Assembly: GCA_002390845.1 (NCBI GenBank)
Contig: DGQT01000043.1
Coordinates: forward strand, 1 to 64,000
Length of the DNA stretch: 64,000 bases
Direction: 5' to 3'
Origin: Chitinophagaceae bacterium UBA4407
GTDB lineage: Bacteria > Bacteroidota > Bacteroidia > Chitinophagales > Chitinophagaceae
The notes beneath the pieces are model-generated. The model was not told the DNA's origin, did no database searches, and saw only the letters and a list, made by a program, of their open reading frames with translations. Positions 36,701-45,721 of the stretch are shown in pieces (positions within the stretch are counted from its first letter, which is position 1; each line of letters begins with the position of its first letter). A program made the position numbers and the translations under genes.

Positions 36701-36830
36701 TATTACAGTTTTATTCTTTTTGCAAACTAACAGTATTTAACCGTTCAAAGAATCACAAATGCAGTAATCCTTTTTGGTTGCAGCTACAACGCTCCTGAAT
36801 AATTTCTAATTGTTTAGCGTGCCGGTAAAT

Positions 36831-36912
36831 ATTTTGTACCCAACTGAAGGAATACTATGAGGCTTTACTTGCCACGCTCGGTTCACAGTTCCTCTTTCAT
36901 GGCGACATTTAA
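36831..36912. repeat. Paired-arm repeat P14, L arm (C core)
   Basis: L arm with TTTTGTACCC, CTATGAGGCTTTAC and C core (TTGCCACGCTCG ... TTTCATGGCGAC, 36869-36905), near-identical to P7. It lies in the 320-bp divergent gap; its R partner at 37735 is beyond the small secreted-protein gene. Confidence 0.82.
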
Positions 36913-37020
36913 GCGAAGATCAATAAATAGCCAGGCTGTTTCTTAATGATTGTATTGGCGTAAATTGTTTTGTAAATTGCGGTAATGCGACCGTTATAGA
37001 CAACTGAAAATACATACTTC

Positions 37021-37542
37021 ATGCGAATCATAAGTTTTACTTTACTGTTGGCACTTTCTCTTTCGTCAAGCGGACAGGCAAAGAATCCATTTTTAAATCT
37101 CAAGTTTGATAAAGTAGTCTTCTACGACTTCAAAGACATCAGTGAAAAAGGCTCTCTGATTGTTGACAATAATGGTGGGCTTTTACAAACAATTTTAAAG
37201 CAGGTTCAGCTTGACACAACAACTATAAAAAAATTAAATTTCAAACTTGGCGACAAAAAATCATATGGTAGCGGAACTGCTAATTGCTTTGACCCACATT
37301 GTGGATTTGTGTATTTTTTAAAAGGTAAGCCCGTTGGACAGATTACAATCTGCTTGAGCTGCAACAGACTTTATTCAAGTGTTGATATTCCTGCACAAAA
37401 GCAAGGAAAGCAGAGCCAAGGCAAAGATGAATATTACCTATTGGAAGGACTTAGCAAATCGTTCAGACAATTTATAAATGGACTATTGATTAAGAATAAC
37501 TTTAATCATCAAATAAAACCAGGTTCTCAGTTTGACGAGTAA
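37021..37542 (+). CDS. Small secreted protein enclosed by repeat P14
   Basis: A 173-residue protein with a signal peptide (1-20) and two Cys pairs, Cys89/Cys94 (NCFDPHCGF) and Cys111/Cys114 (CLSC), which could bind a metal or form disulfides. No known family recognised. By eye it uses GAC for Asp more than its neighbours and lies alone between the two arms of P14 with convergent/divergent neighbours, so recent acquisition is possible. Confidence 0.65.
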   Translation: MRIISFTLLLALSLSSSGQAKNPFLNLKFDKVVFYDFKDISEKGSLIVDNNGGLLQTILKQVQLDTTTIKKLNFKLGDKKSYGSGTANCFDPHCGFVYFLKGKPVGQITICLSCNRLYSSVDIPAQKQGKQSQGKDEYYLLEGLSKSFRQFINGLLIKNNFNHQIKPGSQFDE

Positions 37543-37734
37543 TGGCATGCAAAAGGTTCTATTTGGCTTTTGTCCGGACTAAACAAACATCGCTAAACTA
37601 TTGTTCTTACTTCAAACAAAATATTTTCTATCAGCCGTTTTCCCGACCATTTATTATCAAATACCCCACCAGCAACAATACCCAGGTTATTGGTAATACC
37701 AAACCCTCAACATTCGCTTCAATAAAATATCCAA

Positions 37735-37796
37735 ATGTACAAGTGTGCGACGCAACAGTAGCCTCAAAAGAGTTACTTCAGTTGGGCTCATAAAAT
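37735..37796. repeat. Paired-arm repeat P14, R arm (A core)
   Basis: R arm with core GTACAAGTGTGCGACGCAAC at 37737-37756, ending TTGGGCTCATAAAAT directly at the stop codon of the SCO-like gene (37797). Confidence 0.88.
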
Positions 37797-39095
37797 CTAT
37801 TCTTCCTGTAGTTTTTTTATATCGCTGATCAAACTGTTGTTATCCCAGATCACCTGGCCGTACATTCTTACAAAGCGGTTGTTTTTATCGAACAGCAATA
37901 ATTGTATATCGTGAATGTTTACGATGCTGCCATCATAATTCGCCTCGATGTTAAAACTTTTAAGCAACTCCTGCAGGTAATTGGCAGGTATGTTCATGGC
38001 GAGTGTTTGTTCATCAAGTTTTAACCCGCGGGTTGCTGCGTATTTTTGAATGCGGTCCGGCGAATCATATTCAGGATCGTAAGAAACAAGCCCTGTATAA
38101 ACATTATTCTCCATCGATTGCTGCTGCAACACCTGCTGCAGTTTACCCAATTCTGTAACAGTTCTGGAGCATTTATTGGGATTGGTGCAGCGTGTATAGA
38201 AGAACGCGATAACCAGTGGCTTACCCCTTAGTTTTTTAAACGAAATGTTCCGGTTTAGCTGGTCGCCAATGCGTATTGCTGCAGGCAGCGATTTATTTCT
38301 TTCACCAGGTTGCAACCACGGCGATGCAAAAGAAGCATTACTTACTTGCCAGCTTTTTGTTTCGGGTGTATCGCCTTCTTTTGCGCAGCATGACTTTGGA
38401 TTGCTCAATTTTTCCAATGCATTGCCCGCTGCATGTATCAGCATGGTATCGCTGTAAAAATAACTGCCTTCTTTTGCGAGAGCAATTGCATTAAGTGCAT
38501 CTGTAATTTCGGGTGTTGCCAATGCATTTGCTTCCAGGGCTTTTATGGCTTCAAGCCTTACTGATGTAGGCGAGGTTAGTGGATATTGTACTTCAAGATT
38601 TTCGATATCTACCCATTCATCTCGAAAGCCCTGACCAAGATATTTAACAAGGTAGGCAGCCATTAATGTATCGTGATAAGAAGAACTGGTTATAGCCCTT
38701 ATTGCAGCAGCAATAATATAAGGATCGTGGCCTGTGGCTATTTCGCCGGTAACAATTTTTGCGGCTTCATTGGTAAGCCCGGTCTTGGAAAGACTAGCCA
38801 TCAAATATCCTTTAATACGCAGTGCGGTATAAAAAGGGCGGCCCGTGTAAATTGGGCTATGGTCGTGAATTTTAGCAGTGAGTATTTCGCGTAAATCAGC
38901 CAGGCAATCAGTGCAGTTGATTGCATCACTGATCCACGATGAAAGGCTTTGTAAATCGGTATTGCCATCCGCAAGCTCAATTTTTTTTAGCAGGTTTGCA
39001 GATCCTGAATCAATAGAGTTGCTATAAACATTAATACAAAAAAACAATGCAGCAGCCAATAAAAAGCAATGGCCTTTTTTTATTGCAAAATTCAT
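37797..39095 (-). CDS. Secreted HEAT-like plus SCO/thioredoxin-fold protein
   Basis: A 432-residue protein with a signal peptide (about 1-25). The N-terminal 235 residues are HEAT-like helices; the C-terminal part (from about 255) is an SCO1/SenC-type thioredoxin fold. The metal motif is YTRCTNPNKC with Cys spaced C-x5-C, wider than the usual SCO C-x3-C, and a downstream His in NIHDIQLLLFD. SCO proteins deliver copper to cuproenzymes. It starts 4 nt after the HEAT gene upstream, and the tyrosinase (a copper enzyme) lies beyond, so a copper role is a fair inference. Confidence 0.8.
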   Translation of the reverse strand: MNFAIKKGHCFLLAAALFFCINVYSNSIDSGSANLLKKIELADGNTDLQSLSSWISDAINCTDCLADLREILTAKIHDHSPIYTGRPFYTALRIKGYLMASLSKTGLTNEAAKIVTGEIATGHDPYIIAAAIRAITSSSYHDTLMAAYLVKYLGQGFRDEWVDIENLEVQYPLTSPTSVRLEAIKALEANALATPEITDALNAIALAKEGSYFYSDTMLIHAAGNALEKLSNPKSCCAKEGDTPETKSWQVSNASFASPWLQPGERNKSLPAAIRIGDQLNRNISFKKLRGKPLVIAFFYTRCTNPNKCSRTVTELGKLQQVLQQQSMENNVYTGLVSYDPEYDSPDRIQKYAATRGLKLDEQTLAMNIPANYLQELLKSFNIEANYDGSIVNIHDIQLLLFDKNNRFVRMYGQVIWDNNSLISDIKKLQEE

Positions 39096-39099
39096 GGCA

Positions 39100-40170
39100 C
39101 TAATATTTTGTATTTACATTTAAAACATATTCGTTGGCAGCGGTTTTTACAGAAGCCACAGAAGATGTTTGAGAAAGCTGATACACATCGTCGCTGAATT
39201 TGCCCGGCCTTTTTGATTTTATTCTTTCAAGCTTCGACTGCTTTATATACATCATCTGTTTCAACGCCACAACCCTTAATGTTTCATTTTCTTTTTCATT
39301 AAAAACTACTGGTGTTATATATGCCTCCAGTTTATCCTGCGGCGCTGAACCCTGCAAATTATTTAAAGCTGCAAGCCGTACTTCCGGCGCTTCTTTTTGA
39401 TCGTGTAAAACAGCAATGATTGTTTCAAGTGCGGGTGCATAGCCGCCCAAAAGCCTGATACTTTCTATACGTGCCTGCTGACTTACGCGTTTCATATAAA
39501 CACCATAAACAGTGCTGTATATTTCTTCACTTTTTTTCTGGTAGTTGTTTAAAAATATAAGACCATCTGCAGTTGAAAGCCTTGAAGTATCCAGCGAGGT
39601 AAGGTCTTTCAAAACAATACCGAGTGCATAAGCATCTTGCTGCATCGTAAGCAGCCCAAAAGCAGCCATCCTGAATTCAGGGTCTTTACTGCCGGTAAGT
39701 TCGTGCATTACCCTGGTAATTTCCTGCCCCGAAAAACTTGTAGCAGTACCATCGAAATTCATCAGCAACAGTGTATTCAACGATGCTTTGGCCAGTTCCG
39801 GATTTCTAGGGTTCATTACCCAGCCAATCACGCCTTTAAAAAGCGCCGCATCCCTGGATGCATAAGCATAAGTACGTGAAAGTGCAGTGCCGCGTATTAG
39901 GTCGGTTTCCCTTTCATTTTTTGCAACGTCTGCGCAACGCAGCAGTTGCTTAAAATCAATCACTCTTTGGTAAGGTGCAATGGCACTTAATCTTATAGTT
40001 TCAGGTTTAGAAGCATCAAGAAAAACTTCAAATGCTCCAAACACTTTTTCACGGTAAGCGTTAATTTCATCCTGCGCCTGTTGCCTTGTTTGTGCTTTGC
40101 ATGGCAGCCAAAGCATACCCGCAACAATGCTGATGATAAGTAAAGGTTTTATAAAAAATATCCTGTTCAT
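39100..40170 (-). CDS. Secreted HEAT-repeat protein
   Basis: A 356-residue protein with a signal peptide (about 1-25, ending CKAQ) and several HEAT-like helical repeats (for example VAKNERETDLIRGTALSRTY; EAPEVRLAALNNLQGSAP). ATG at 40170 is chosen for the signal peptide; a longer frame runs back into the repeat and the tyrosinase end. It resembles the N-terminal part of its downstream neighbour. It probably binds a protein partner in the periplasm; which one is unknown. Confidence 0.78.
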   Translation of the reverse strand: MNRIFFIKPLLIISIVAGMLWLPCKAQTRQQAQDEINAYREKVFGAFEVFLDASKPETIRLSAIAPYQRVIDFKQLLRCADVAKNERETDLIRGTALSRTYAYASRDAALFKGVIGWVMNPRNPELAKASLNTLLLMNFDGTATSFSGQEITRVMHELTGSKDPEFRMAAFGLLTMQQDAYALGIVLKDLTSLDTSRLSTADGLIFLNNYQKKSEEIYSTVYGVYMKRVSQQARIESIRLLGGYAPALETIIAVLHDQKEAPEVRLAALNNLQGSAPQDKLEAYITPVVFNEKENETLRVVALKQMMYIKQSKLERIKSKRPGKFSDDVYQLSQTSSVASVKTAANEYVLNVNTKY

Positions 40171-40223
40171 AATTTTAGAATTTAGTCTTATTAAAAAGAT
40201 CGTCCCGATATGGATTAGAAAAT

Positions 40224-40300
40224 TTATTGACCCGGCTTTTGTATTGCTATGAAACATTCTTGCGTCGCACTCTTTTACTTCAACAATGCTATTCAGCAAT
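40224..40300. repeat. Paired-arm repeat P15, L arm (A core)
   Basis: L arm (TTGACCCGGCTTTTG, then CTATGAAACATTC and A core 40260-40275). R partner at 42600; the pair encloses the tyrosinase gene. Its inner flank CAACAATGCTATTCAGCAAT is shared with P13 and P22. Confidence 0.85.
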
Positions 40301-40333
40301 CTAATGCAACGCTCTTCAAATTTTCTGCAACCA

Positions 40334-42247
40334 TCATGGTGCAAATGGGTTTTGATCATCATAAGCAAAACCAAATCCCCTGTTCGTTGTAGTACCTAAA
40401 CGGTCGCTTCTTAAATCCACGAAAGACTTTACAGTAGGCTGAGTAGTTGGCGAAACAAGGAAACCAACCGTATTTGGAAAAGTTCCTCCCGGTGCTGTTG
40501 GGGGCCGAACATTTAAAACACTTGCTAAACTGCCCGGGCCTGTTTTGCCATTCCATGGCCACATGGTTTCATCGGCATATTCGGCCACATCATCGGGGCC
40601 GCCTGCAAATGCGCCTGCAGGCGTATAAGCATTTGTTGAGGCAGGGTCGAAACGGTCATTGGTCCATTGCCATTTAGCCCAAATCCTGTCTACATTGGCG
40701 TGTAGTAAAAAGAATAAAGGGTCCCTTACGGCAAGGTCAAGATTACTGATCCAGCTTGCGTTTCCTTGCCCGCTTTTCAAATGGGCAGGGCCATGACTAC
40801 CCAATTCAAAAGGTAACGAGGCATCATTATTAATCGCCGCGAAGTTAGTACCGCTTGCCAACGTAGTTGCATCAACAGTGGATGCATTACCACCCGGTAT
40901 GCCCGGTGTTGAAGGGCTTTGGGTAAGTGAATTGTATCTTGTTCTTCTTTGGATTCCGGCGGTAAGCACGTCAGGCCCGATCCAGCCTGATAAAGGATTG
41001 GAAGGATCTAACGTGGCAGACAACCCTGCGTTGGTTGCCCCCAAAAAGCTGGCTGAAAAAATGTTTGGCGCAGGCTCGTCATATTTCCAGTAAGGAATTG
41101 CAACCGAGGGATCAATTGATTGTAAAAAGCGTTCCAGGTGCAAACACTGTGCACGGTGCCAGGGTAAAAATGCACTGTTTGCCTGTGGAGGAAAAGGCAA
41201 TGGGCCGGCTGCGGTGCCATCAGAACTTGAATGCATTTCAAACCGGTCTTCTACAGTAGTCGTCCGGTGCATATCGTAGAAATCGCGGTACCTTCCATAA
41301 GTCTGATTCAGTTTTTGCAGGGCATTCAGAAAACGGTCACGTTCTTCTGTGCTTAGTGTATTGGCATTTTTTCTTATACGTACCATAACACCTTCCCTGC
41401 CTAAAACAGTGCCTCCCTGTACTACTTCCATTACAGCATCTTTATCAATGGCACTGCCTCGTGTACTGCTAACTACAGCGGTTGGGTCAAAAAAACCGGC
41501 TGCATAAAATGAGATCCAGGTACCATCTTCGGGTAAACTCAAATTAATAGTATTTGCAGTAGCCGTACTCGAAAGATCGGTAAAAGTGCCTTCTGTTGCA
41601 AAACGCAGTTTGTTGCCGGTACCCGCTAAATTCTGTATCGTCACATTTAGGTTTGAAGCTATATCATCGGGGTTTGCAATATGGATATAACAGGGTGTTG
41701 GAGACCATGTAAGATAGTCGTCAATTGTAGATAACGTACCAACCCTGATCTCTACTTTTGCGGCTGGGGCAGCGGGCGAAGTACCCGTAACCATCAGAGC
41801 TTTTCTTGCAATAACAACATCTTCTGCAATATCCCGGTTTTCTGCAACTTCTATTACTGCATCTTTATCAATAGTACTGTTAGTGGTACCCCTTATCCAG
41901 AAAGTACCCCAATCGCCATTGGCAGGAAGCGTAATATTTAAAGTTGGTGTTCCTATACCCGCAGCAGCAGTTAAAAAGTTTACCTGCCCGCCTGCTGTAC
42001 GATAATTTTTAAGGTGTACTGCAACCCCTGAAGGAAAAGTGTTGGCATTGCCATTCCTGTTGTTGATGATTCTTGCCTGGCATTGTCTATAAGCGCCATT
42101 GGCTACATAATCATCAATCTGTTCAGGAGTCAGGTTTATCTGCACTTCGATTTCAGGAACATATTCGCTGCTGCGGAATACATGCCTTACACAACTTGAG
42201 AAAAATAATGCAATACAGCAAAGCAGGGTAATGATACGGAAATTCAT
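40334..42247 (-). CDS. Tyrosinase-family lipoprotein with duplicated N-terminal domain
   Basis: A 637-residue lipoprotein (lipobox FFSSC, Cys19). Two tandem copies of a beta domain (about 33-153 and 165-293) share an IDDY start, a LP-x-(D/N)-G-x-W strand and an IDKDAV(I/M)EV strand. The C-terminal part is a type 3 copper tyrosinase domain: CuA region with His339 and WHR (His364), CuB region with HGPAH and DPLFFLLHANVDRIW (the family HH is LH here, keeping the second His). It would oxidise phenols outside the cell; substrate unknown. Confidence 0.9.
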   Translation of the reverse strand: MNFRIITLLCCIALFFSSCVRHVFRSSEYVPEIEVQINLTPEQIDDYVANGAYRQCQARIINNRNGNANTFPSGVAVHLKNYRTAGGQVNFLTAAAGIGTPTLNITLPANGDWGTFWIRGTTNSTIDKDAVIEVAENRDIAEDVVIARKALMVTGTSPAAPAAKVEIRVGTLSTIDDYLTWSPTPCYIHIANPDDIASNLNVTIQNLAGTGNKLRFATEGTFTDLSSTATANTINLSLPEDGTWISFYAAGFFDPTAVVSSTRGSAIDKDAVMEVVQGGTVLGREGVMVRIRKNANTLSTEERDRFLNALQKLNQTYGRYRDFYDMHRTTTVEDRFEMHSSSDGTAAGPLPFPPQANSAFLPWHRAQCLHLERFLQSIDPSVAIPYWKYDEPAPNIFSASFLGATNAGLSATLDPSNPLSGWIGPDVLTAGIQRRTRYNSLTQSPSTPGIPGGNASTVDATTLASGTNFAAINNDASLPFELGSHGPAHLKSGQGNASWISNLDLAVRDPLFFLLHANVDRIWAKWQWTNDRFDPASTNAYTPAGAFAGGPDDVAEYADETMWPWNGKTGPGSLASVLNVRPPTAPGGTFPNTVGFLVSPTTQPTVKSFVDLRSDRLGTTTNRGFGFAYDDQNPFAP

Positions 42248-42599
42248 ACGTGAAGGTTTAAGTGAATAAAGATTTTATATAATCAAAAACATATCCTTTT
42301 ACCTGTAATAAACTTTGGGCTTTTATTATCGTTACACAAACTTTTACCACTGAACTTTTATGATGGTTTTATTAAGGAACCAAGACAAAATTTATAATGA
42401 TAATCTCCAATACACTTTTAAACAGTTTGCTTATTTGCGGTAACATCTATTTATCGGATTTATTTAGCGGATGGAAACGCTGCAATTGAAATTCTCATGT
42501 TATATCAGGATACCTGAAGATTAAATTTAGACAATTCTTTCTGTAAAAGAAAATACATTTAAAATACTTCGCTTCGGTAAAAGCTCAATAAAGACATTT

Positions 42600-42660
42600 C
42601 GGATGAAAGTAATGCGACGCAATGATGCTGCTATGAAATACAAATGCCGGTTTCAAAAAA
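42600..42660. repeat. Paired-arm repeat P15, R arm (A core, diverged)
   Basis: R arm AATGCGACGCAATGATG at 42610-42626, then GCTATGAAATACAAATGCCGG and A-run; same subtype as P11 R. The rest of the 42248-42705 gap, upstream of the tyrosinase and the racemase, shows nothing recognised. Confidence 0.78.
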
Positions 42661-42705
42661 AATTGCCTGGCTTTTTTTAAAACCGCTTTGCTCTATTTTT
42701 ACAAT

Positions 42706-43398
42706 ATGAAAACAATAGGCATTATCGGTGGCCTTACATGGCTTTCCACATTGGATTATTACAGACTGCTCAATGAAATGATGAATGATAAACTGGGTGG
42801 CGTTTCATCGGCAAAAATTATTTTGTATTCTGTTGAGTTTGCCGAAATAAAAACGCTTACTCAGGCGGGGCAATGGGATGGTATTGCAGCAATTATGTGT
42901 AATGCCGCACAGAAATTAGAAAAAGCTGGTGCCGACTGTTTATTAATTGGAGCTAATACAATGCATAAAATCGCTGATGAGATTCAGGCATCGGTGAAGA
43001 TACCTGTTATACATATTGCCGAAGAAACTGCAAAGGAAGTTTCGCTGAAACAATTGAAAACAGTGGCTTTGCTGGGAACGAAGTACACCATGCAGCTTGA
43101 TTTTTATAAAAGCAAACTACAGGATAAAAACATTAGTGTAATGATTCCGGACGATGAGGCAGATATTGAATTTATGAACGATGCTATTTATAACGAAATG
43201 GGCAAAGGCATTTTTCTTCCTGAAACAAAAGAGCGGTTTATTAAAATAATAGATGCGTTAATTAAAAGAGGGGCCGAAGGTATTATACTGGGTTGCACCG
43301 AAATACCGATTCTGATTAAGCAGGAAGACAGTAGTGTTGCTGTTTTTGATACTACAGATATTCATGCACGTGCCGCAGTAACATTTGCTTTGAATTAA
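42706..43398 (+). CDS. Aspartate/glutamate racemase-family protein
   Basis: A 230-residue cofactor-free racemase of the Asp/Glu racemase family. Seen: IGIIGGLTWLSTLDYY at the start, GANTMH in the middle, and GCTEIPILI near the end with the second catalytic Cys. The first catalytic position, Cys or Thr in known enzymes ((C/T)NT), is Ala here, so activity may be altered. ATG at 42706 is chosen to match the family N-terminus. Confidence 0.85.
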   Translation: MKTIGIIGGLTWLSTLDYYRLLNEMMNDKLGGVSSAKIILYSVEFAEIKTLTQAGQWDGIAAIMCNAAQKLEKAGADCLLIGANTMHKIADEIQASVKIPVIHIAEETAKEVSLKQLKTVALLGTKYTMQLDFYKSKLQDKNISVMIPDDEADIEFMNDAIYNEMGKGIFLPETKERFIKIIDALIKRGAEGIILGCTEIPILIKQEDSSVAVFDTTDIHARAAVTFALN

Positions 43399-43553
43399 TT
43401 TTTTGGGCCTTGCATGATAAGGAACTGCTATAAAGCCCTGACGCGCAAATAATATTTGCTGAACTTTGGAAAAAGCTCAATATATAATCAAACAGCGGAA
43501 GAGTGCGACGCAAGAAAAGTTAAATAGAAATGCCTGAGTTGGGTCAAAAAAAA
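43398..43553. repeat. Paired-arm repeat P16 (decayed L / A)
   Basis: The L arm is worn: T-run, GGGCC and CTATAAAGC remain but the core reads CCCTGACGCGCAAAT. The R arm is clear (GAGTGCGACGCAAG, 43501-43514) and ends GGGTCAAAAAAAA. It starts at the racemase stop and ends 9 nt before the next gene's stop. Confidence 0.72.
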
Positions 43554-43561
43554 ATTAAACC

Positions 43562-43855
43562 CTATGGCTGTTTAACCTGTAAATATTCCTGGAGTGTTTT
43601 TACATACTCTTCAAATGCGGCAATACCTTTCTTTGTTATTTTACAACTGGTATTGGGGTAATTATCTTTAAACTCTTTTATTACATCTATATAACCGGCT
43701 TCTTTTAATTTTTGTACCTGCACGCTAAGGTTGCCGGCGGTAGCATTTGTTTTTTCTTTTATAAAAATAAACTCAGCCTGCTTTACGCTAATGAGCAAAC
43801 TCATTACCGCGAGGCGCAATTGCGAATGTAATATGGGATCTAATTCTTTAAACAT
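43562..43855 (-). CDS. Winged-helix transcriptional regulator
   Basis: A 97-residue MarR/ArsR-like winged helix protein (helix-turn-helix about 38-58; wing ITKKGIAAFEEY). It overlaps by 16 nt the first of three paralogous membrane-protein genes, so it is very likely their regulator. This pairing of a small wHTH with a membrane protein is common in Bacteroidota. Ligand unknown. Confidence 0.85.
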   Translation of the reverse strand: MFKELDPILHSQLRLAVMSLLISVKQAEFIFIKEKTNATAGNLSVQVQKLKEAGYIDVIKEFKDNYPNTSCKITKKGIAAFEEYVKTLQEYLQVKQP

Positions 43856-44505
43856 TCACTTGCTTTTAAATACTTTCTTCTGAGAATAATGCCGGGTATC
43901 AACCACATTGCCGTTGCTGATAATGCCATTAAAAGAAGATCGGTTTTTATACTGGTATAAACACTGATGACACAACAAACCCAACATAATATTCCGCCAT
44001 ATAACATGGGCTTGAACTTAGTAATACCGCCTGTTAATATGGAAGGTATTCCATAAAGCATGAGAAATAATGAGGTGGAATAACTGGCATAATCGAAGGT
44101 TATTTCGTGCGGGCCTTTTAATGTATTGTAATCTTTGAATATCGGGTTAAGATGTGAAACAATACCGGCGTTAATATGAATGAGCAAAAAAACTGAAACG
44201 CCAAAACAAGTCCAGATATAACCGAGGGCAATATCTTCATATTTTAAAACCTTGCGCATTCTGCCTTCGCGTATAGAAATAAAAATCTGGGGTATGATTG
44301 CTATTAACGTGAGCAGCCATATATCGAACGGCAGTTCAAAATTGAATTGTACCTGCGCAAAAGTTACCAGGGAACAAAACGTAATAACACTGCCCCATAA
44401 TATGGGGCCAATACCGGTATCGTGATAAGAACCTTTTGCCTTGTTGATCATTTGCTGTATCAACTGCAAACTTTCCTGTTCGGTTAATTGCTTTTCTTCA
44501 GCCAT
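43840..44505 (-). CDS. Integral membrane protein, paralogue 3 of 3
   Basis: A 221-residue protein with about six membrane helices. The N-terminus QESLQLIQQMINKAKGSY matches the two genes upstream, so it is the third copy of a tandem family. It overlaps both neighbours by 8-16 nt. Function unknown; no transporter signature seen. Confidence 0.8.
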   Translation of the reverse strand: MAEEKQLTEQESLQLIQQMINKAKGSYHDTGIGPILWGSVITFCSLVTFAQVQFNFELPFDIWLLTLIAIIPQIFISIREGRMRKVLKYEDIALGYIWTCFGVSVFLLIHINAGIVSHLNPIFKDYNTLKGPHEITFDYASYSTSLFLMLYGIPSILTGGITKFKPMLYGGILCWVCCVISVYTSIKTDLLLMALSATAMWLIPGIILRRKYLKASECLKN

Positions 44506-45085
44506 GTTGTTGCTTTTTAAAAACTGCGTTTAAAATAAATCCCGGAACGATCCATAATAATACAGCTACCGCAGCCAGCAATAAATAAATATTTGCATTT
44601 TGTATAAAAAATGAAACGGAAGCCAGCAGCCAGCATAGAAATGAAGTAATAATATGATACCGGAATTTTGAGAGTATACCAGTTAAAAAAGCGGCAAGCC
44701 CTGCAAGAATAAGGATTATAGAAATGGCTATATAATGTATTCCTGCAAAGATGGCCGTAAATGCTACCAGCACAGAAATAAAAAAACCTGTCCACACAAA
44801 ATCAATTGCTTCATCTGTAAATGTTTTTGCCTTTTTCTTTTTCTCTTCTTTTACCTGAACATAAGATTGTACAAAAAAAACAGGTATGAATAAGTAGAAT
44901 GGCTGGAACGGAAAGGTAATAATGGCTTTATCTGTAAGGTAACTTAATATACTGCAAATAAAGATGCTGAAGCCATATATAATAACGGCGACACCACTTT
45001 CATGAAAATAACCTTTGGCCTCATATATGGTGCGGCTTATGAGTTTCAGGCTTTCTTCTTCGGTAAGTTCTTTTTGCTGTTCCAT
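44498..45085 (-). CDS. Integral membrane protein, paralogue 2 of 3
   Basis: A 195-residue protein with about five or six membrane helices and the shared start EESLKLISRTIYEAKGYFHE. A basic stretch KEEKKKKAK lies between helices 2 and 3, as in its neighbours (GRMRK; RKKNKQRK). Function unknown. Confidence 0.8.
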   Translation of the reverse strand: MEQQKELTEEESLKLISRTIYEAKGYFHESGVAVIIYGFSIFICSILSYLTDKAIITFPFQPFYLFIPVFFVQSYVQVKEEKKKKAKTFTDEAIDFVWTGFFISVLVAFTAIFAGIHYIAISIILILAGLAAFLTGILSKFRYHIITSFLCWLLASVSFFIQNANIYLLLAAVAVLLWIVPGFILNAVFKKQQHG

Positions 45086-45086
45086 A

Positions 45087-45683
45087 TTATTGTTGTGATT
45101 TATATCTTGCCCTTAGTAAATAACCCGGAATGATCCAGGCAATAATCATGGCAAGCGGGATCATTAAAAACTGGTAGTCATATTCTTTTATAAAAGTGCA
45201 TAGAACAGAAAGTACCCAGCAGCCGATACCCCCGAGTATTAATGGCCTGAAACGTAAAATGATACCCGATAAAAAAATAGGCATGCCGTACAGTGCGAGT
45301 ACTACGGGGTTTATATGGCTGTAATATTCACCACCAGTTAACCTGCCTATGAGAAAGGCCAGCAAAAAAATAAGTACCAGAAATGTAACCCAAACAAAAG
45401 CAATAATATGATCTGTATAGGTTCTTACTTTTCGTTGTTTATTTTTTTTTCTTAGCTGATACAACTGGTAAAAGAAAACAGGCCAGGAAGCCATCCACAC
45501 CATGTAATGATAGGGATACTGAAAAAAATGAAGCAGTATAAATTGAATTATACTGCATATAAAAACATTCCAACCCCATATCAAGTACATATCGCCTCTT
45601 TCTGCAAATTTGTCTTTTGCACGGTTGATCATTGTCTCAATCAACTCGAGGCTTTGCTGTGGGTTAAAGTCTTGCTCTACCAT
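45087..45683 (-). CDS. Integral membrane protein, paralogue 1 of 3
   Basis: A 198-residue protein, first of the tandem set, with start QQSLELIETMINRAKDKFAE and the same helix pattern. It ends 1 nt before the next gene. The four genes from 45683 down to 43562 form one tight operon. Confidence 0.8.
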   Translation of the reverse strand: MVEQDFNPQQSLELIETMINRAKDKFAERGDMYLIWGWNVFICSIIQFILLHFFQYPYHYMVWMASWPVFFYQLYQLRKKNKQRKVRTYTDHIIAFVWVTFLVLIFLLAFLIGRLTGGEYYSHINPVVLALYGMPIFLSGIILRFRPLILGGIGCWVLSVLCTFIKEYDYQFLMIPLAMIIAWIIPGYLLRARYKSQQ

Positions 45684-45721
45684 AATACAAATTTGAAGTT
45701 CCCCTAAGGGATGTTACTATT

